Shown: positions 12,041 to 22,171, counted from the first letter of the stretch. The stretch is 64,000 bases of DNA from Siphonodentalium dalli (GCA_032622095.1 CP136066.1:207350978-207414977); one strand, 5' to 3'. The notes: generated from the letters alone by a model not told the origin. Program-made: numbers and translations.

Positions 12041-12182
12041 TCCTATAGAAGCAAGTGTAATTTTGAGACAGTGCAAATTTGTTTTTTGGGATTGGGTGGG
12101 ATTCGAACCCCGGCCCATGACGGCGAGCGCACCTTGCGACTCAAAGTCCAACATCAATACCACATGGCCACCGAAGCGACAC
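12041..12182 (-). mobile_element. tRNA-derived SINE
   Basis: On the minus strand it begins with a tRNA-like head: TGGCCATGTGG fits an A box and GGTTCGAATCC a B box of the RNA polymerase III internal promoter, spaced as in a tRNA. A unique tail follows (CACTGTCTCAAAATTACA ... GCTTCTATAGG). The tRNA part does not look able to fold as a working tRNA. It ends where family A copy 3 starts. Confidence 0.72.
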
Positions 12183-12238
12183 CAAAAAAGGAACCTCAAA
12201 TGGCTGCTGTATTCCGACGTCGCACTTAGGACACTATA

Positions 12239-12296
12239 TGCACTTTGAGTCGCAAAGCGCCCTGTCTCAAAATTACAATTGCTTCTAAAAATAGGT
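12239..12296 (+). mobile_element. Inverted, internally deleted SINE copy
   Basis: CACTTTGAGTCGCAAAGCGC joins directly to CCTGTCTCAAAATTACAATT and GCTTCTAAAAATAGG. This equals the SINE at 12041-12182 in opposite orientation, with the B-box section deleted. Together the two form a foldback. Confidence 0.68.
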
Positions 12297-12404
12297 GCCT
12301 TGTGTGTTGTATAGTCCCAGGCATGTTTAAAGAGCAATGCTCGGCATGTTTCGAAGACATATATATAACATTATACTGTGCCATATCTGCTAAATCCTAT
12401 AGTT

Positions 12405-12672
12405 GTGACACATGCTTTCTCGTGGGCAGTGTTCATGATGGGCCCAAAAATCTTTTGGCCAATTTTTTTTACCGATTCTGTTACTGTTTCATAGCATTTG
12501 GTTGGCCCATTATTTGATAGTGCAATGTCATGAGTGCCTTTTGATACCCATTAAGCTGTATCACCTAATCAATTATCAGATGATCATACTATAAATTTGA
12601 TTCTCATGTCGCTCCTGTTACAAAATCAATTTGAGTTTTGATTTTCGATTTGGCCTATGACAGCATAAACCA
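12405..12672. repeat. Dispersed repeat, copy 1 of 3
   Basis: GCAGTGTTCATGATGGGCCC to GGCCTATGACAGCATAAACC. Internal text CATTAAGCTGTATCACCTAA and AGATGATCATACTATAAATT recurs at 35440-35632 and 51664-52146. The ends GTGTTCATG and ACAGCATAAAC are weakly inverted. No family assigned. Confidence 0.6.
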
Positions 12673-12806
12673 TGCTTGTGGGTTCCCACTCGAGGCCAAA
12701 GGACAAAATAACCAACATTTCAAGATACACATGTAAACAAAGAATAATAACACTAGAACATAAAACCTGAAGAAAAAAAAATGAATACTCCTCTGAATGT
12801 CCTCAT

Positions 12807-13060
12807 CAAGCCTTGAAATAGTGTGTCTGTCATTTGCAGCATGAGGTCCCCAGAGGGTGAATTTAGTGATGCTACCCCGCATAGCGGGCTAGTATCACCA
12901 AATTCACCCTCTGGGGACCTCATTCTGCTTACACATCAGCAGAATGAGGTTCCCAGAGTGTGAATTTGGTGATGCTAGCCCGCTATGCGGGGTAGCATCA
13001 CTAAATTCACCCTCTGGGGACCTCATTCTGCAAATGACAGACACACTATTTCAATGCTTG
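12807..13060. mobile_element. Family F element, short form
   Basis: CAAGCCTTGAAATAGTGTGT to TATTTCAATGCTTG. Two complete hairpins lie next to each other (GGGGACCTCATTCTGCTTAC, then ACATCAGCAGAATGAGGTTC); the central region is absent. Confidence 0.78.
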
Positions 13061-13542
13061 TGAACATCCATACCAAATTTTATTGAGATCTGACAACCTG
13101 TGGCTGAGATATCTAATTCATTCTAATAGAACAAAGTGGACCGCTTTACAGAAAAATTGTAGACTGCTATTATAAATTTTCATCCTAATTTACAGAGTTG
13201 TTGCCTTAATATGTAAAAATTTCCATTCTAAATGTTACGTGTTATGAGTTACTGCACTTCTGCCAAGACTTCTAATCACCCTGAATTCCAAAGATGATGA
13301 GATTAGTATTGGGTTTTCATGGAGACTATCCGTTCCAATCTTTTACACAGTCAATCACGTCTGTCTAGGTCTATGTTTTTTTCATATAGAAACTCATTAC
13401 GAATATAGTAATAACCTTAAGGATACAGTATTATGTAAATGGCAATTTGTTATTAGTATTCAAGAAGTACAGGCTTTGTATATTAATTAAGCAGCAATAT
13501 AAAACGGCTGATTTGTTTCGCTGAGAATTTCTCAATCATAAC

Positions 13543-14768
13543 CATGTCTGACATTTGCAGAATGAGGTCCCTCAGAGGGTGAATTTATTTTTGAAGAATT
13601 CATATTTATTAGTGGGAAATGATAATAAATAAGTATAAAAAAATAAATTCAACCTGTGGTCGTTTATATAACAATATAATTTTTATTATATAATTAAATA
13701 ATATAATTTATAATAGTTTGATTTATGGTTCCAATTATATGGGGAAAAAAGAGGATACATAAAGTTAAAATAATGTTCATCTCCTATATGTTTGGTATTA
13801 CATCTCCTATATGTTTGGTATTACATCTCCTATATGTTTGGTATTACTTCTCCTATATGTTTGGTATTACATCTCCTATATGTTTGGTATTACATCTCCT
13901 ATATGTTTGGTATTACTTCTCCTATATGTTTGGTATTACATCTCCTATATGTTTGGTATTACTTCTCCTATATGTTTGGTATTACATCTCCTATATGTTT
14001 GGTATTACATCTCCTATATGTTTGGTATTACATCTCCTATATGTTTGGTATTACATCTCCTATATGTTTGGTATTACTTCTCCTATATGTTTGGTATTAC
14101 ATCTCCTATATGTTTGGTATTACATCTCCTATATGTTTGGTATTACATCTCCTATATGTTTGGTATTACTTCTCCTATATGTTTGGTATTACATCTCCTA
14201 TATGTTTGGTATTACATCTCCTATATGTTTGGTATTACATCTCCTATATGTTTGGTATTACATCTCCTATATGTTTGGTATTACATCTCCTATATGTTTG
14301 GTATTACTTCTTCGGATCGCACTGGAATTGTCAGACTCTGATACATGCCAAATTTAGTCCTTGAGGTCGTGTACGAACCTTTGTGGTGCGAGATGAAAGT
14401 GAATGTTTTCAGTGATGCCGCCACCCATCACAGCAGGCTAGCATCATCAATTTCAGCCTCTGGGGAGCTCATTTTTCTTTGGCCTCATATTCTGGGAAGT
14501 ATCTATTGTCTCAAATTAACATTGTTTTTAGTTACTTTTCTCCCTTCTGTTCGTTTTTTTTATTTGCAGAATGAGGTCTCCAGAGTGTGAATTTAGTGAC
14601 GCTGTCCCGCTCAGTGGGCTAGCATCACAATATTCACCCTCTGGGGACCTCTTCTGCTTAAGCCTCAACTGCTATGGGAAACCTAGGATCAGATTGAAGT
14701 TCCCCAGTTGAAGTTGGTGATGTTTACCAATTAGTCAGCTCGATTACCGGTAGGGGATATAGGAACCA
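13543..14768. mobile_element. Family F element interrupted by an ~820-bp insertion
   Basis: The left bit (about 13543-13587) stops inside the first hairpin at GGTGAATTTA; the right part resumes at about 14411 with GTGATGCCGCCACC, the next expected bases. The insertion holds the 23-bp array. The right part is rearranged (hairpin and centre repeated) and ends near 14768. Confidence 0.62.
13780..14310. repeat. 23-bp tandem array
   Basis: About 23 copies of CTCCTATATGTTTGGTATTA plus CAT or CTT. Since 23 is not a multiple of 3 and the unit has no stop in any plus-strand frame, all three plus frames stay open for over 500 bp. The long predicted proteins with YMFGITSPICLVL-type repeats are therefore an artefact. 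The unit variation (CAT/CTT) is not regular. Confidence 0.93.
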
Positions 14769-14991
14769 AACATTGACCAGTAGTTCCCTTTGGAAAAATT
14801 CAGATGACACAGGTCATTGGTTCACCTTATTATCTAAACATTTGCCACAAATAAATTTGAATTCTTCTGCATTTGTGTTATCCATTTCGGCTGTCATATA
14901 TCCTTAACATCCCTCAAATGAATAATAGATTATTCCAATGTTTACTTTTATAACTGCAAGGAAGAATCCATTTAGTATAGACTGGGTTAAT
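14766..14991. mobile_element. Family D element, decayed
   Basis: Only the right side is clear: AATAATAGATTATTCCAATG, TTTACTTTTATAACTG and the terminus CATTTAGTATAGACTGGG-TTAA. The left end is diverged (CCAGTAGTTCCCTTTGG). Confidence 0.5.
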
Positions 14992-15259
14992 ACCACCAAT
15001 AATATATAACCCAATAAGGTGGGGTTGTGGCCTGTGTCCTTTTTTGTGTACATCGTAAGCATGGATAGCTTCCCTTGTCTAGTGGTAGTCAGAAAATGTA
15101 GAAGTAACCTTGTTATGCATATGCATATACACTCATTTAATCTGATATAAAAATTACATTATGCTACTGGTATACCTGTATGACATGGGGATTACCAATA
15201 ATGTTCTAATGCCCCTGACTATCACAATTGTTATTGTTATCTATAAATTGACACCTCTC

Positions 15260-15500
15260 CATTATAACATGTGATCCTAAATAGATATCAATTTTTAAAA
15301 TTTGTTATTTCTCGAGATATGTACTTATTTGTGGCCTGGAAAAAAAATTGTCAAGGCGACGATCTCAGACAAAATTGCGGATGAAGATGGATAACTCTAA
15401 AATCAAGTGGTAATACAGTCAAATTTCATGATAATCAAGTGGTAATAGCCTTATTTCGTTGAACAACATGTTGATAAATAACACGTTTTGGGAAATTTTA
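15260..15500. repeat. Dispersed repeat, inverted relative to 24.8 kb
   Basis: GATGAAGATGGATAACTCTA, CGATCTCAGACAAAATTG and ATGTTGATAAATAACACGTT match, in reverse, ACATTTTGTTC- and TTATCCATCTTCATCC-type text at 24760-25090. Confidence 0.55.
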
Positions 15501-15699
15501 TATCAGAGTTGACAGTGTTTAGCATTATTTTCTTGTAATTAATCGATTCCGATAACTAATGCACCTAGGGCCGATGAGGCTCGAGGTGATTTATGTGATT
15601 GTCCGATCTACTTCATCCGGGTTTCGGTATGATCCGTTCCATATCAGCTGAACATAAAATCCGCATTTTACATCTGTCGGGAATGCTGCTTATTTCCGT

Positions 15700-16590
15700 C
15701 GACATGAGTTTGTAAGTCATTTGCAAATTCTATGTGTCGCGATCCCTCCCTCCCCCTTGGAGCTCCATGCCCTGCCTTGTTCGGTGTCGCGGAGTGGCGC
15801 TCCCTCTTCTTTGTTGTATGATGCCATGTTTTGTGCCTCTGTCCTTGATTTTTTGCCTCTCGCTGCTGCTGTTATTTGTATTTCAGGTGCTGCGTCATCA
15901 GTGCCATTGGTCCAGCTTTTGTGCATCCTGCAGTGGTAACGGTTGTGTTTAATACCTGCCAGTTCGGCCTCTGGTAGGCTTATTCCATTCATGCTCTTTG
16001 CCAGAGCGTGTTCTCACCAGGCCGGTGCTTAGCCACAGGGAGTTGGGCTGTCCAGTGGTCTTTCCTGCCCGTACCTGCATCGCGCTCGTTGGGCCTCTTC
16101 CTGTTGGCCGTGTGTGCTTACTGGCGCCTCACAGCACCTCTTAGGCGTTTGCTCCGAATTGTATCTCGTCGGGCCATTCTCATATGTCCTGCGCTGTACA
16201 GCAGTGTTCTTCAGCGTTCTCTGCGTCGGCTTCTGGTCAGAGCTGAGGCTCTGTTATCAATTTGTTAAGTTGCGATTGGGCTATCTGCAGGACAAACTTG
16301 TAAATAATGTTGCATTAAAGCTGAGATCATACCCACTCATGTGTTGTCGCTTAAATATCCCACGCGGTCAGAGAGTGCTCTCTGTAGTGCCCAGACAATT
16401 GATGCAGTAGTGGCAGGGCTGTCACTGGTGGGGGTGGGGGTGTAGTGGATCGGAGTAGTCACATAAAGCACATTTTGACGAAATGTTGTTGTAATTTGAT
16501 GATATGGGTACCGTCTGATCGGATTGAGTACCAGTTAATGTTCTATGTCAATATATGTATATACATGATAATCAATCAATCAATCACATA
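15700..16590 (+). other. GC-rich block, possible non-LTR retrotransposon 3' end
   Basis: From about 15700 to 16420 the sequence is clearly richer in G+C than its surroundings, with CCCTCCCTCCCCCTTGG, CTGCCCGTACCTGCATCGCG and similar text. Short open frames run in several registers on both strands, none with a domain I recognise. It ends in a short (AATC)n tail near 16570-16586, as at the 3' ends of some non-LTR elements. A decayed retroelement is my best guess; a captured gene fragment is possible. Confidence 0.35.
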
Positions 16591-16882
16591 TATATGTTAA
16601 GAGTTCATGTATGTATGTTGCAATTAATGCTCAATATGTATGGTAAAAACATACCACAATAATTTTGAATTTATTTTTTTTACTTTGTTTTGGTCATAAT
16701 ATCAAATTAAAACTTCCAATGCAGGCATTTATTTCATTGCGGCAGCATCTGCGACTCAAATAATATTTTTTTATTTGGCCTAACATAAGTAGTTGGTTGA
16801 TACAGAAAACAAAAACAAGAGCAGAATGATTCATATGCATTGGTGGGAAATGTTCAGATAATAAGTTGATTAACCTATTATT

Positions 16883-17257
16883 CAGGGGCGCCGGAAGAGG
16901 GGGGCAGTTGACCCCCCCCCCCCCCCCTGCCCTTGACCAAGGGGGGCGAGCGGGGCAGGACTTGCCCTTTTTCTGGAGACAGAAAATGCTTTTTGTGTGT
17001 TTAATCTCGTGTTTTTATAGCAAAATGTGACGTTTTTGGTCCAAATACCACCAATTTCACAAGGAATATTAATTTTTTGTCAATTTTATTACAAAACGGC
17101 CATAAAAACCGACAAATACCATTAAAATAGGGATTTTTGCCACAATGAATTTATGGTTATTTTCCCGAGTTTGTGGAGAAAATGCCCTTTTTTGCCGAAA
17201 AGTGCGCTTTTTGTAGGCTCTGCCCCCCCCTGCCCTTGGATGCTCCCGGCGCACCTG
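16883..17257. mobile_element. hAT-like element with exact 8-bp duplication
   Basis: Ends CAGGGGCGCCGGA and CCCGGCGCACCTG, flanked by CTATTATT on both sides (16875-16882 and 17258-17265). Termini of the CAGGGGCG type and an 8-bp duplication are standard for hAT transposons. At 375 bp it has no transposase. Runs of C and GCCCTT motifs occur inside each end. Confidence 0.85.
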
Positions 17258-17265
17258 CTATTATT

Positions 17266-17681
17266 TAAACATTTTCTAAGGGAATTACTTGTCAATGTGT
17301 ATTTAGTATACCAGACAGGGTTAAAATTCTAATCCCGGCTATCCGTGATTATTTCTATATTTATTTTTATTCTTTTAGACAAGAAGATTTGTAGAACTTT
17401 AAAGAGGTAATGAGGAATATAATTTGTTACAGGAGCTTACAGCTAAATAAATCAATGATATCACAGAAAATAATATAAGAAGAATTTACAGCCAAAGTGT
17501 GTTGATGACCATCCATGTCTACATTGTCAGATCGCACAATGCCTTATGTGTTAACAAGACAATCCAATAAAGGCGATTGGGCTGGGAATTATCATACGAA
17601 TGAGGAAACACTTGGTAGTAACGAGGAAGCCTGATTCTCTCTGATCTAATAATATCTAGTCCTATATTACTAATACGTGGG
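17266..17681. other. No recognised feature (intronic)
   Basis: Unique AT-rich DNA inside the long CEP78 intron between exons b and c. Confidence 0.45.
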
Positions 17682-17691
17682 CAAGCCTAAA

Positions 17692-18116
17692 AATAGTGTG
17701 TCTGTCATTTGCAGAATGGGGTGCTCAGAAGGTGAATTTAGTGATGCTATCCTGCTAGCATCACCGAATTCACCCGCTGGGAACCTCATTCTGCTTAGGT
17801 CTCATCTTCTGGAAGTATCTATAGTCTCTAATTAACATTGTTTTTAATTACTTTTTCCCTTCTGAGAAGTTTCTATATCCCCTAATATGCAGAAGATAAA
17901 TTGCATAATCGAGGTGACTAATGGGTGAAAATCACATACTTCAACTAGGAAACTTCAATCTGATTCTAGGTCTACCATAGCAGTTGAGGCCTAAGCAGAA
18001 TGAGGTCCCCAGAGGATGAATTTGGTGATACTAGCCTGCTGTGTGGGACATCGTCACTAAATTCACCCTCTGGGAACCTCATTCTGCAAATGACAGACAC
18101 AATATTTGCAGGATTG
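17692..18116. mobile_element. Family F element with target duplication
   Basis: CAAGCCTAAAAATAGTGTGT to CAATATTTGCAGGATTG. The same ten bases, AATACGTGGG, occur at 17682-17691 and 18117-18126, consistent with the 8-bp duplications of hAT elements (two bases extra by chance or end slippage). Confidence 0.8.
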
Positions 18117-18165
18117 AATACGTGGGTGATTTAGTTTACGATGTATATTACAGGTTCCGACTCAC

Positions 18166-18235
18166 CGATAAGTGGATTCTTTCTGATGTTGAGAACTACA
18201 AGTGTCCTATTTAATTTGAGTACATCAAGAAACAG
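18166..18235 (-). pseudogene. CEP78: Decayed duplicate of CEP78 exon b
   Basis: These 70 bases match the 3' part of exon b with about six substitutions. The shared sequence extends into the donor (ATCG|gtgagtc). The minus-strand frame is still open, reading LFLDVLKLNRTLVVLNIRKN, with Phe-Leu, Thr-Arg and Asp-Asn replacements relative to exon b. The 5' half of the exon and its acceptor are missing; similarity stops a few bases before a family F element that starts at 18254. Another F element ends at 18116 on the other side. It is probably a relic of a local exon duplication. Use as an alternative exon would need a new acceptor, which I do not see. Confidence 0.8.
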
Positions 18236-18253
18236 GTTGATGATGATCCTATC

Positions 18254-18903
18254 CAAGCCTGATTATAGTGTGCCTGTAATTTGCAGAATGAGGTCCCCCA
18301 GAGGGTAAATTTAGTGATGCTACCCTGCAGAGTGGGCTAACATCACCAAATTCACCCTCTGGGGACCTAATTCTGCATGGCCTCATCTGCTATGGGAGAC
18401 ATAGACTCAGTTTGAAGTTCCTAAATGGTCAATATTGCGATGTACACCCATTGGGAACCTCGATTATGCAATATGTCATCTGCCAACTTGGGGATATAGA
18501 AAAACTAAACTAAAAAACAAATTGAATCCCAGAGGGTGAATTTAGTGACGCTATCCCGCACAGCAGGCTAGCATCACCAAATTCACCCTCTGGGGACCTC
18601 ATTCTGCTAAGGCAAACCTACGATCAGATTGAAGTTCCCAGTTGAAGTTGGTGATGTTCACCCATTGGGCACCTCAATTATGAATTTTATCTTCTGCAAA
18701 TTAGGGGATCTAGAAGGGAAATGTAACTAAAAACAATGTTAATTTGATACTATAGATACTTCCCAGAAGATGAGGCCTAAGCAGAATGAGGTCCCCAGAG
18801 GGTGAATTTGGTGATGCTAGCCCACTGTGCGGGATAGCATCACTAAATTCACCCTCTGGGGGACATCATTCTGCAAATGACAGACACGCTATTTGCAGGC
18901 TTG
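18254..18903. mobile_element. Family F element, nested or rearranged
   Basis: CAAGCCTGATTATAGTGTG to CTATTTGCAGGCTTG. It contains an extra left hairpin (about 18530-18610) within the central region, so two F copies appear fused. It lies between the duplicate exon b (18166-18235) and the real one. Confidence 0.72.
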
Positions 18904-19033
18904 TATGTCTTTCACTATACCTGAGTTGAAAAATGGAGAGGCGTTATAGTCAGCCAGTCCTCCATTCTGACTTGTTGCTGTCATTCTGGGGGACTAGATG
19001 TTATTTATACTGACCCTGTCAGATGTGTCACCT

Positions 19034-19288
19034 CAAGCCTTGAAATAGTGTGTCCGTCATTTGCAGAATGAGGTTCCCAGAGGGTGAATTTAGTGATGCT
19101 ACCCCGCATAGCGGTCTAGCATCACCAAATTCACCCTCTGGGGACCTCATTCTGCTTACAACTCAGCAGAATGAGGTCCCCAGAGGGAGAATTTGGTGAT
19201 CCTAGCCCGCTATGCGGGGGTAGCATCATTAAATTCACCCTCTGGGGACCTCATTCTGCAAATGACAGGCACACTATTTCAAGGCTTG
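19034..19288. mobile_element. Family F short form with exact 8-bp duplication
   Basis: CAAGCCTTGAAATAGTGTGT to CACTATTTCAAGGCTTG, flanked by TGTCACCT on both sides (19026-19033 and 19289-19296). It lies about 90 bp from the donor side of CEP78 exon b. The 8-bp duplication is the best evidence that family F is hAT-like. Confidence 0.88.
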
Positions 19289-19379
19289 TGTCACCTGCTC
19301 AAACACACACTTACCGATAATGGTTACCTATAAAACTAATTTTTTGTGATTAAATTTACAGAATATATTAAAGACTCAC

Positions 19380-19493
19380 CGATAAGTGGATTCTTTCTGA
19401 TGTCGAGAACCACCAGTGTCGTATTAAATTTTAGTACATCAAGAAACAGATTGGCACCTTCACACCCGAGGCCACATATCTGCATGTCCAATG
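19380..19493 (-). CDS. CEP78: CEP78 LRR exon (exon b)
   Basis: This 114-nt minus-strand exon lies between acceptor tttatatttatag|CATTGG and donor TTATCG|gtgagt. Its first two bases complete an Ala codon with the final G of exon a, giving [12 protein letters not shown]. It continues through [14 protein letters not shown] to [13 protein letters not shown], which corresponds to CEP78 ALDLQQCGLTNEGA and [15 protein letters not shown]. It ends with a single G that pairs with AC at the start of exon c to give Asp. The acceptor edge is the seed of the adjoining 31-bp tandem array (19482-20462), so the true acceptor is the last of a long series of near-identical copies. A second, decayed copy of this exon lies about 1.2 kb downstream in the gene, at 18166-18235. 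Confidence 0.92.
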
Positions 19494-20462
19494 CTATAAA
19501 TATAAAACAAACGCATGTCCAATGCTATAAAGATATAACGAACGCATGTCCAATGCTATAAAGATATAATGAATGCATGTCCAATGCTATAAATATAAAA
19601 CAAACGCATGTCCAATGCTATAAAGATATAATGAATGCATGTCCAATGCTATAAAGATATAATGAATGCATGTCCAATGCTATAAAGATATAATGAACGC
19701 ATATCCAATGCTATATAGATATAATGAATGCAAGTCCAATGCTATAAAGATATAATGAACGCATGTCCAATGCTATATAGATATAATGAACGCATGTCCA
19801 ATGCTATATAGATATAATGAATGCATGTCCAATGCTATAGATATAATGAATGCATATCCAATGCTATAAAGATATAATGAATGCATGTCCAATGCTATAT
19901 AGATATAATGAACGCATATCCAATGCTATAAAGACATAATCAATGCATATCCAATGCTATAGATATAATGAATGCATATCCAATGCTATAAAGATATAAT
20001 GAACGCATATCCAATGCTATAAAGACATAATCAATGCATATCCAATGCTATAGATATAATGAATGCATATCCAATGCTATAAAGATATAATGAATGCATA
20101 TCCAATGCTATAAAGATATAATGAACGCATATCCAATGCTATAAAGACATAATCAATGCATATCCAATGCTATAGATATAATGAACGCATATCCAATGCT
20201 ATAAAGATATAATCAATGCATGTCCAATGCTATAAAGATATAATGATTGCATGTCCAATGCTATAAAGATATAATGAATGCATGTCCAATGCTATAAAGA
20301 TATAATGATTGCATGTCCAATGCTATAAAGATATAATGATTGCATGTCCAATGCTATAAAGATATAATGAATGCATGTCCAATGCTATAAAGATATAATG
20401 AATGCATGTCCAATGATATAAAGACATAATCAATGCATGTCCAATGGTATAAAGACATAACA
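19482..20462. repeat. 31-bp tandem array seeded by CEP78 3' splice site
   Basis: About 32 head-to-tail copies of a 31-bp unit (GCATGTCCAATGCTATAAAG followed by ATATAATGAAT, with variants). On the minus strand each unit reads ctttatag|CATTGGACATGC, the same bases as the acceptor and first 12 coding bases of CEP78 exon b. The first unit overlaps the exon (19482-19493). The array lies in the intron directly upstream of the exon in the transcript. Units differ by a few changes (ATATCC/ATGTCC, AAAGACATAATC, TATAG deletions) that recur in blocks, indicating later block duplications. Two units reappear at 38578-38637 inside a composite element. Confidence 0.93.
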
Positions 20463-20696
20463 AATTTATACCATAATTGTCTGTTACTGTGTGTGTAACA
20501 CCTATTTTGTAAATTTCAGCTGTGGGTGTAGTAAATGTTTAAATGTCATTTCATGGGTTAAGCATATGAACACCATTATAACTAGTAAATATACTTTAAA
20601 TATGCTGTTCGGACAAATGCAAACTGGTATAAGAGTGAGAAGTCACTTCTCCCTGGAACAAAAATGGGGACAAGTGAAACAATTTAGGGAGAAGAT

Positions 20697-20787
20697 GTCT
20701 CCCAAGTCACCCTCTTGACTGGTCCCTGTCTCCCAAGTCACCCTCTTGACTGGTCCCTGTCTCCCAAGTCACCCTCTTGACAGGTCC
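20697..20787. repeat. 31-bp triplet repeat
   Basis: Three copies of CTCCCAAGTCACCCTCTTGA plus CTGGTCCCTGT. Two copies exist in the inverted duplicate near 38290-38345. The sequence just before it (GAAGTCACTTCTCCCTGG) recurs at 63935. Confidence 0.85.
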
Positions 20788-20899
20788 CAGTTAGATAGTG
20801 CATGTTTCAGAAAAATTAAAAAGATATAATTTTGATCAAACAGTAGATAGCATATGCATCCAATTGTTAATTTTGGTTAATTAGGTTCTGTAAGCTGCT

Positions 20900-21324
20900 T
20901 TAACCCTTTCAGTGCCAGGGGCCGATCTCATCGGCCCTAATTTACGGTCTGTAAAATCGGCCCTAAAAAAAAAATGCTTAAGCATACTATAGCGAACTTA
21001 AAAACAAACTGGATAAAACCTTAGGGGCATGTTATAATCCAAAACTATCACCAAGTATTCATAGTAATAATTTTGTTGCCCATGAAAACTGTAAGATTCC
21101 CTGGCACTAAACCTACAAAATAAGTTTGTTAAAGAATATAAGAAAAAATTATTAAAATTGTATAAAAAATTTAAAAATAATAACAAATGATGAAAAATTG
21201 TTAGGCCAATGCATTCTCTTATATATGCGAGGCGACCTATGGTCGACTCGCATATATAAGAGAATGCATTGGCACAGGGTATATGGGTTGATACAAAAAT
21301 CGGACCTGGCACTGAAAGTGTTAA
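20900..21324. mobile_element. Family B TTAA element (piggyBac-like MITE)
   Basis: It starts TTAA-CCCTTTCAGTGCCAGG and ends CCTGGCACTGAAAGTG-TTAA. The terminal bases CCC and the TTAA duplication are typical of piggyBac-superfamily elements. There is no transposase ORF, so it is non-autonomous. It contains one copy of the shared 69-bp hairpin (about 21204-21272). Its right TTAA is also the left TTAA of a family D element. Confidence 0.82.
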
Positions 21325-21586
21325 TACTTTCTATACTAAATACTCATTGATGAGTTGTTCCCTTACGAAATGTTCAGATAATAAGTTCAACAGGTAGTTT
21401 GTTGAACTTATTATCTGAACATTTCTCAGTAATTAATAGAAATTCGTCTTCACTTGTTTTATCTTTCCATTTGTCTGTCGTTGGCTTTTATTACCTGAAC
21501 ATACCTCGAAATGAATAATAGACCCTTCCAAAATATAACTTTTAAAACTGGGTGGGATAATCCATTTAGTATTGAAAGGGTTATTA
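21321..21586. mobile_element. Family D TTAA element, complete
   Basis: Left TTAA-TACTTTCTATACTAAATA, right ATTTAGTATTGAAAGGG-TTATTAA. It includes an internal palindrome (AATGTTCAGATAATAAGTTC and its complement). Its left TTAA is shared with the right end of the family B element. No ORF of note. Confidence 0.7.
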
Positions 21587-21753
21587 AGCATATATGACCA
21601 TATCATGAAGACAGACAAACAGAGAGGGTTAATTTCAATGGGAAATTGTGCTGCAGCACATAGAAACCACAGACCTCCACAACCAATTAAGCAACTCACA
21701 ATGTTGCTTGAAACCAAATAACTTCCCTTGTCTGGAACATCAGTGTCCAAGCA

Positions 21754-22024
21754 TTAACCATTCCATGACTAGAGCTTCCAGAAATTTGCAAAAACCCTGT
21801 GCCAATGCATTCTCTTATATATGCGAGTCTCCCATAGGGAGCCTCGCATATATAAGAGAATACATTGGCCTAACAATATTTACCTTGACCTTGAATAAAG
21901 CGAGTGAATTCTCTTATATATGCGAGGCTCCCTTAGTATGGGATACTCTCATATATATAAGAGAATTCACTGCCACATTATCTTTAATGCTGCACAATTA
22001 CAGCTCCTGTCATGAAAGGGTTAA
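21754..22024. mobile_element. Family C TTAA element
   Basis: Bounded by TTAA. The left end is CCATTCCATGAC, the right end GTCATGAAAGGG. The first hairpin has arms of the shared type and inner stem CTCCC-ATA-GGGAG; a second, diverged hairpin follows. No coding capacity beyond short hairpin frames. Confidence 0.8.
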
Positions 22025-22171
22025 TAAAACGATTGCTGAACGACTTATGATGGCTTGATGTGACATGATCACTGATATAACGTTATATTTACATACTCCG
22101 AAGATTGATTGTGTTTTTCTCATAGAGTTTTGATGGCCACACACACTGTTTTACTGCCGTGATTTAAGAAA

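Larger units (their letters stand above)
20433..21324. repeat. Inverted duplication, copy 1 (source)
   Basis: This segment of about 890 bp is repeated in reverse complement at 37756-38637. It contains the end of the 31-bp array, a unique stretch (20470-20690), a 31-bp triplet beginning CTCCCAAGTCACCCTC (about 20697-20787), and a family B element at 20900-21324. The other copy has two instead of three units of the triplet. This copy is the likely source because it is contiguous with the full array. Confidence 0.85.

Noticed and set aside
12095-12175. Functional tRNA gene on the minus strand
   Set aside because: A and B boxes are present but arms do not pair as a full cloverleaf and SINE tail follows; treated as a SINE head.
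13725-14357. Long plus-strand ORFs of 176-210 residues
   Set aside because: They are the 23-bp array read in three frames; the unit has no stop and 23 is not divisible by 3.
15717-15992. 91-codon minus-strand ORF with basic composition
   Set aside because: Lies in a GC-rich block with open frames in several registers; no domain, splice sites or start context supports it.
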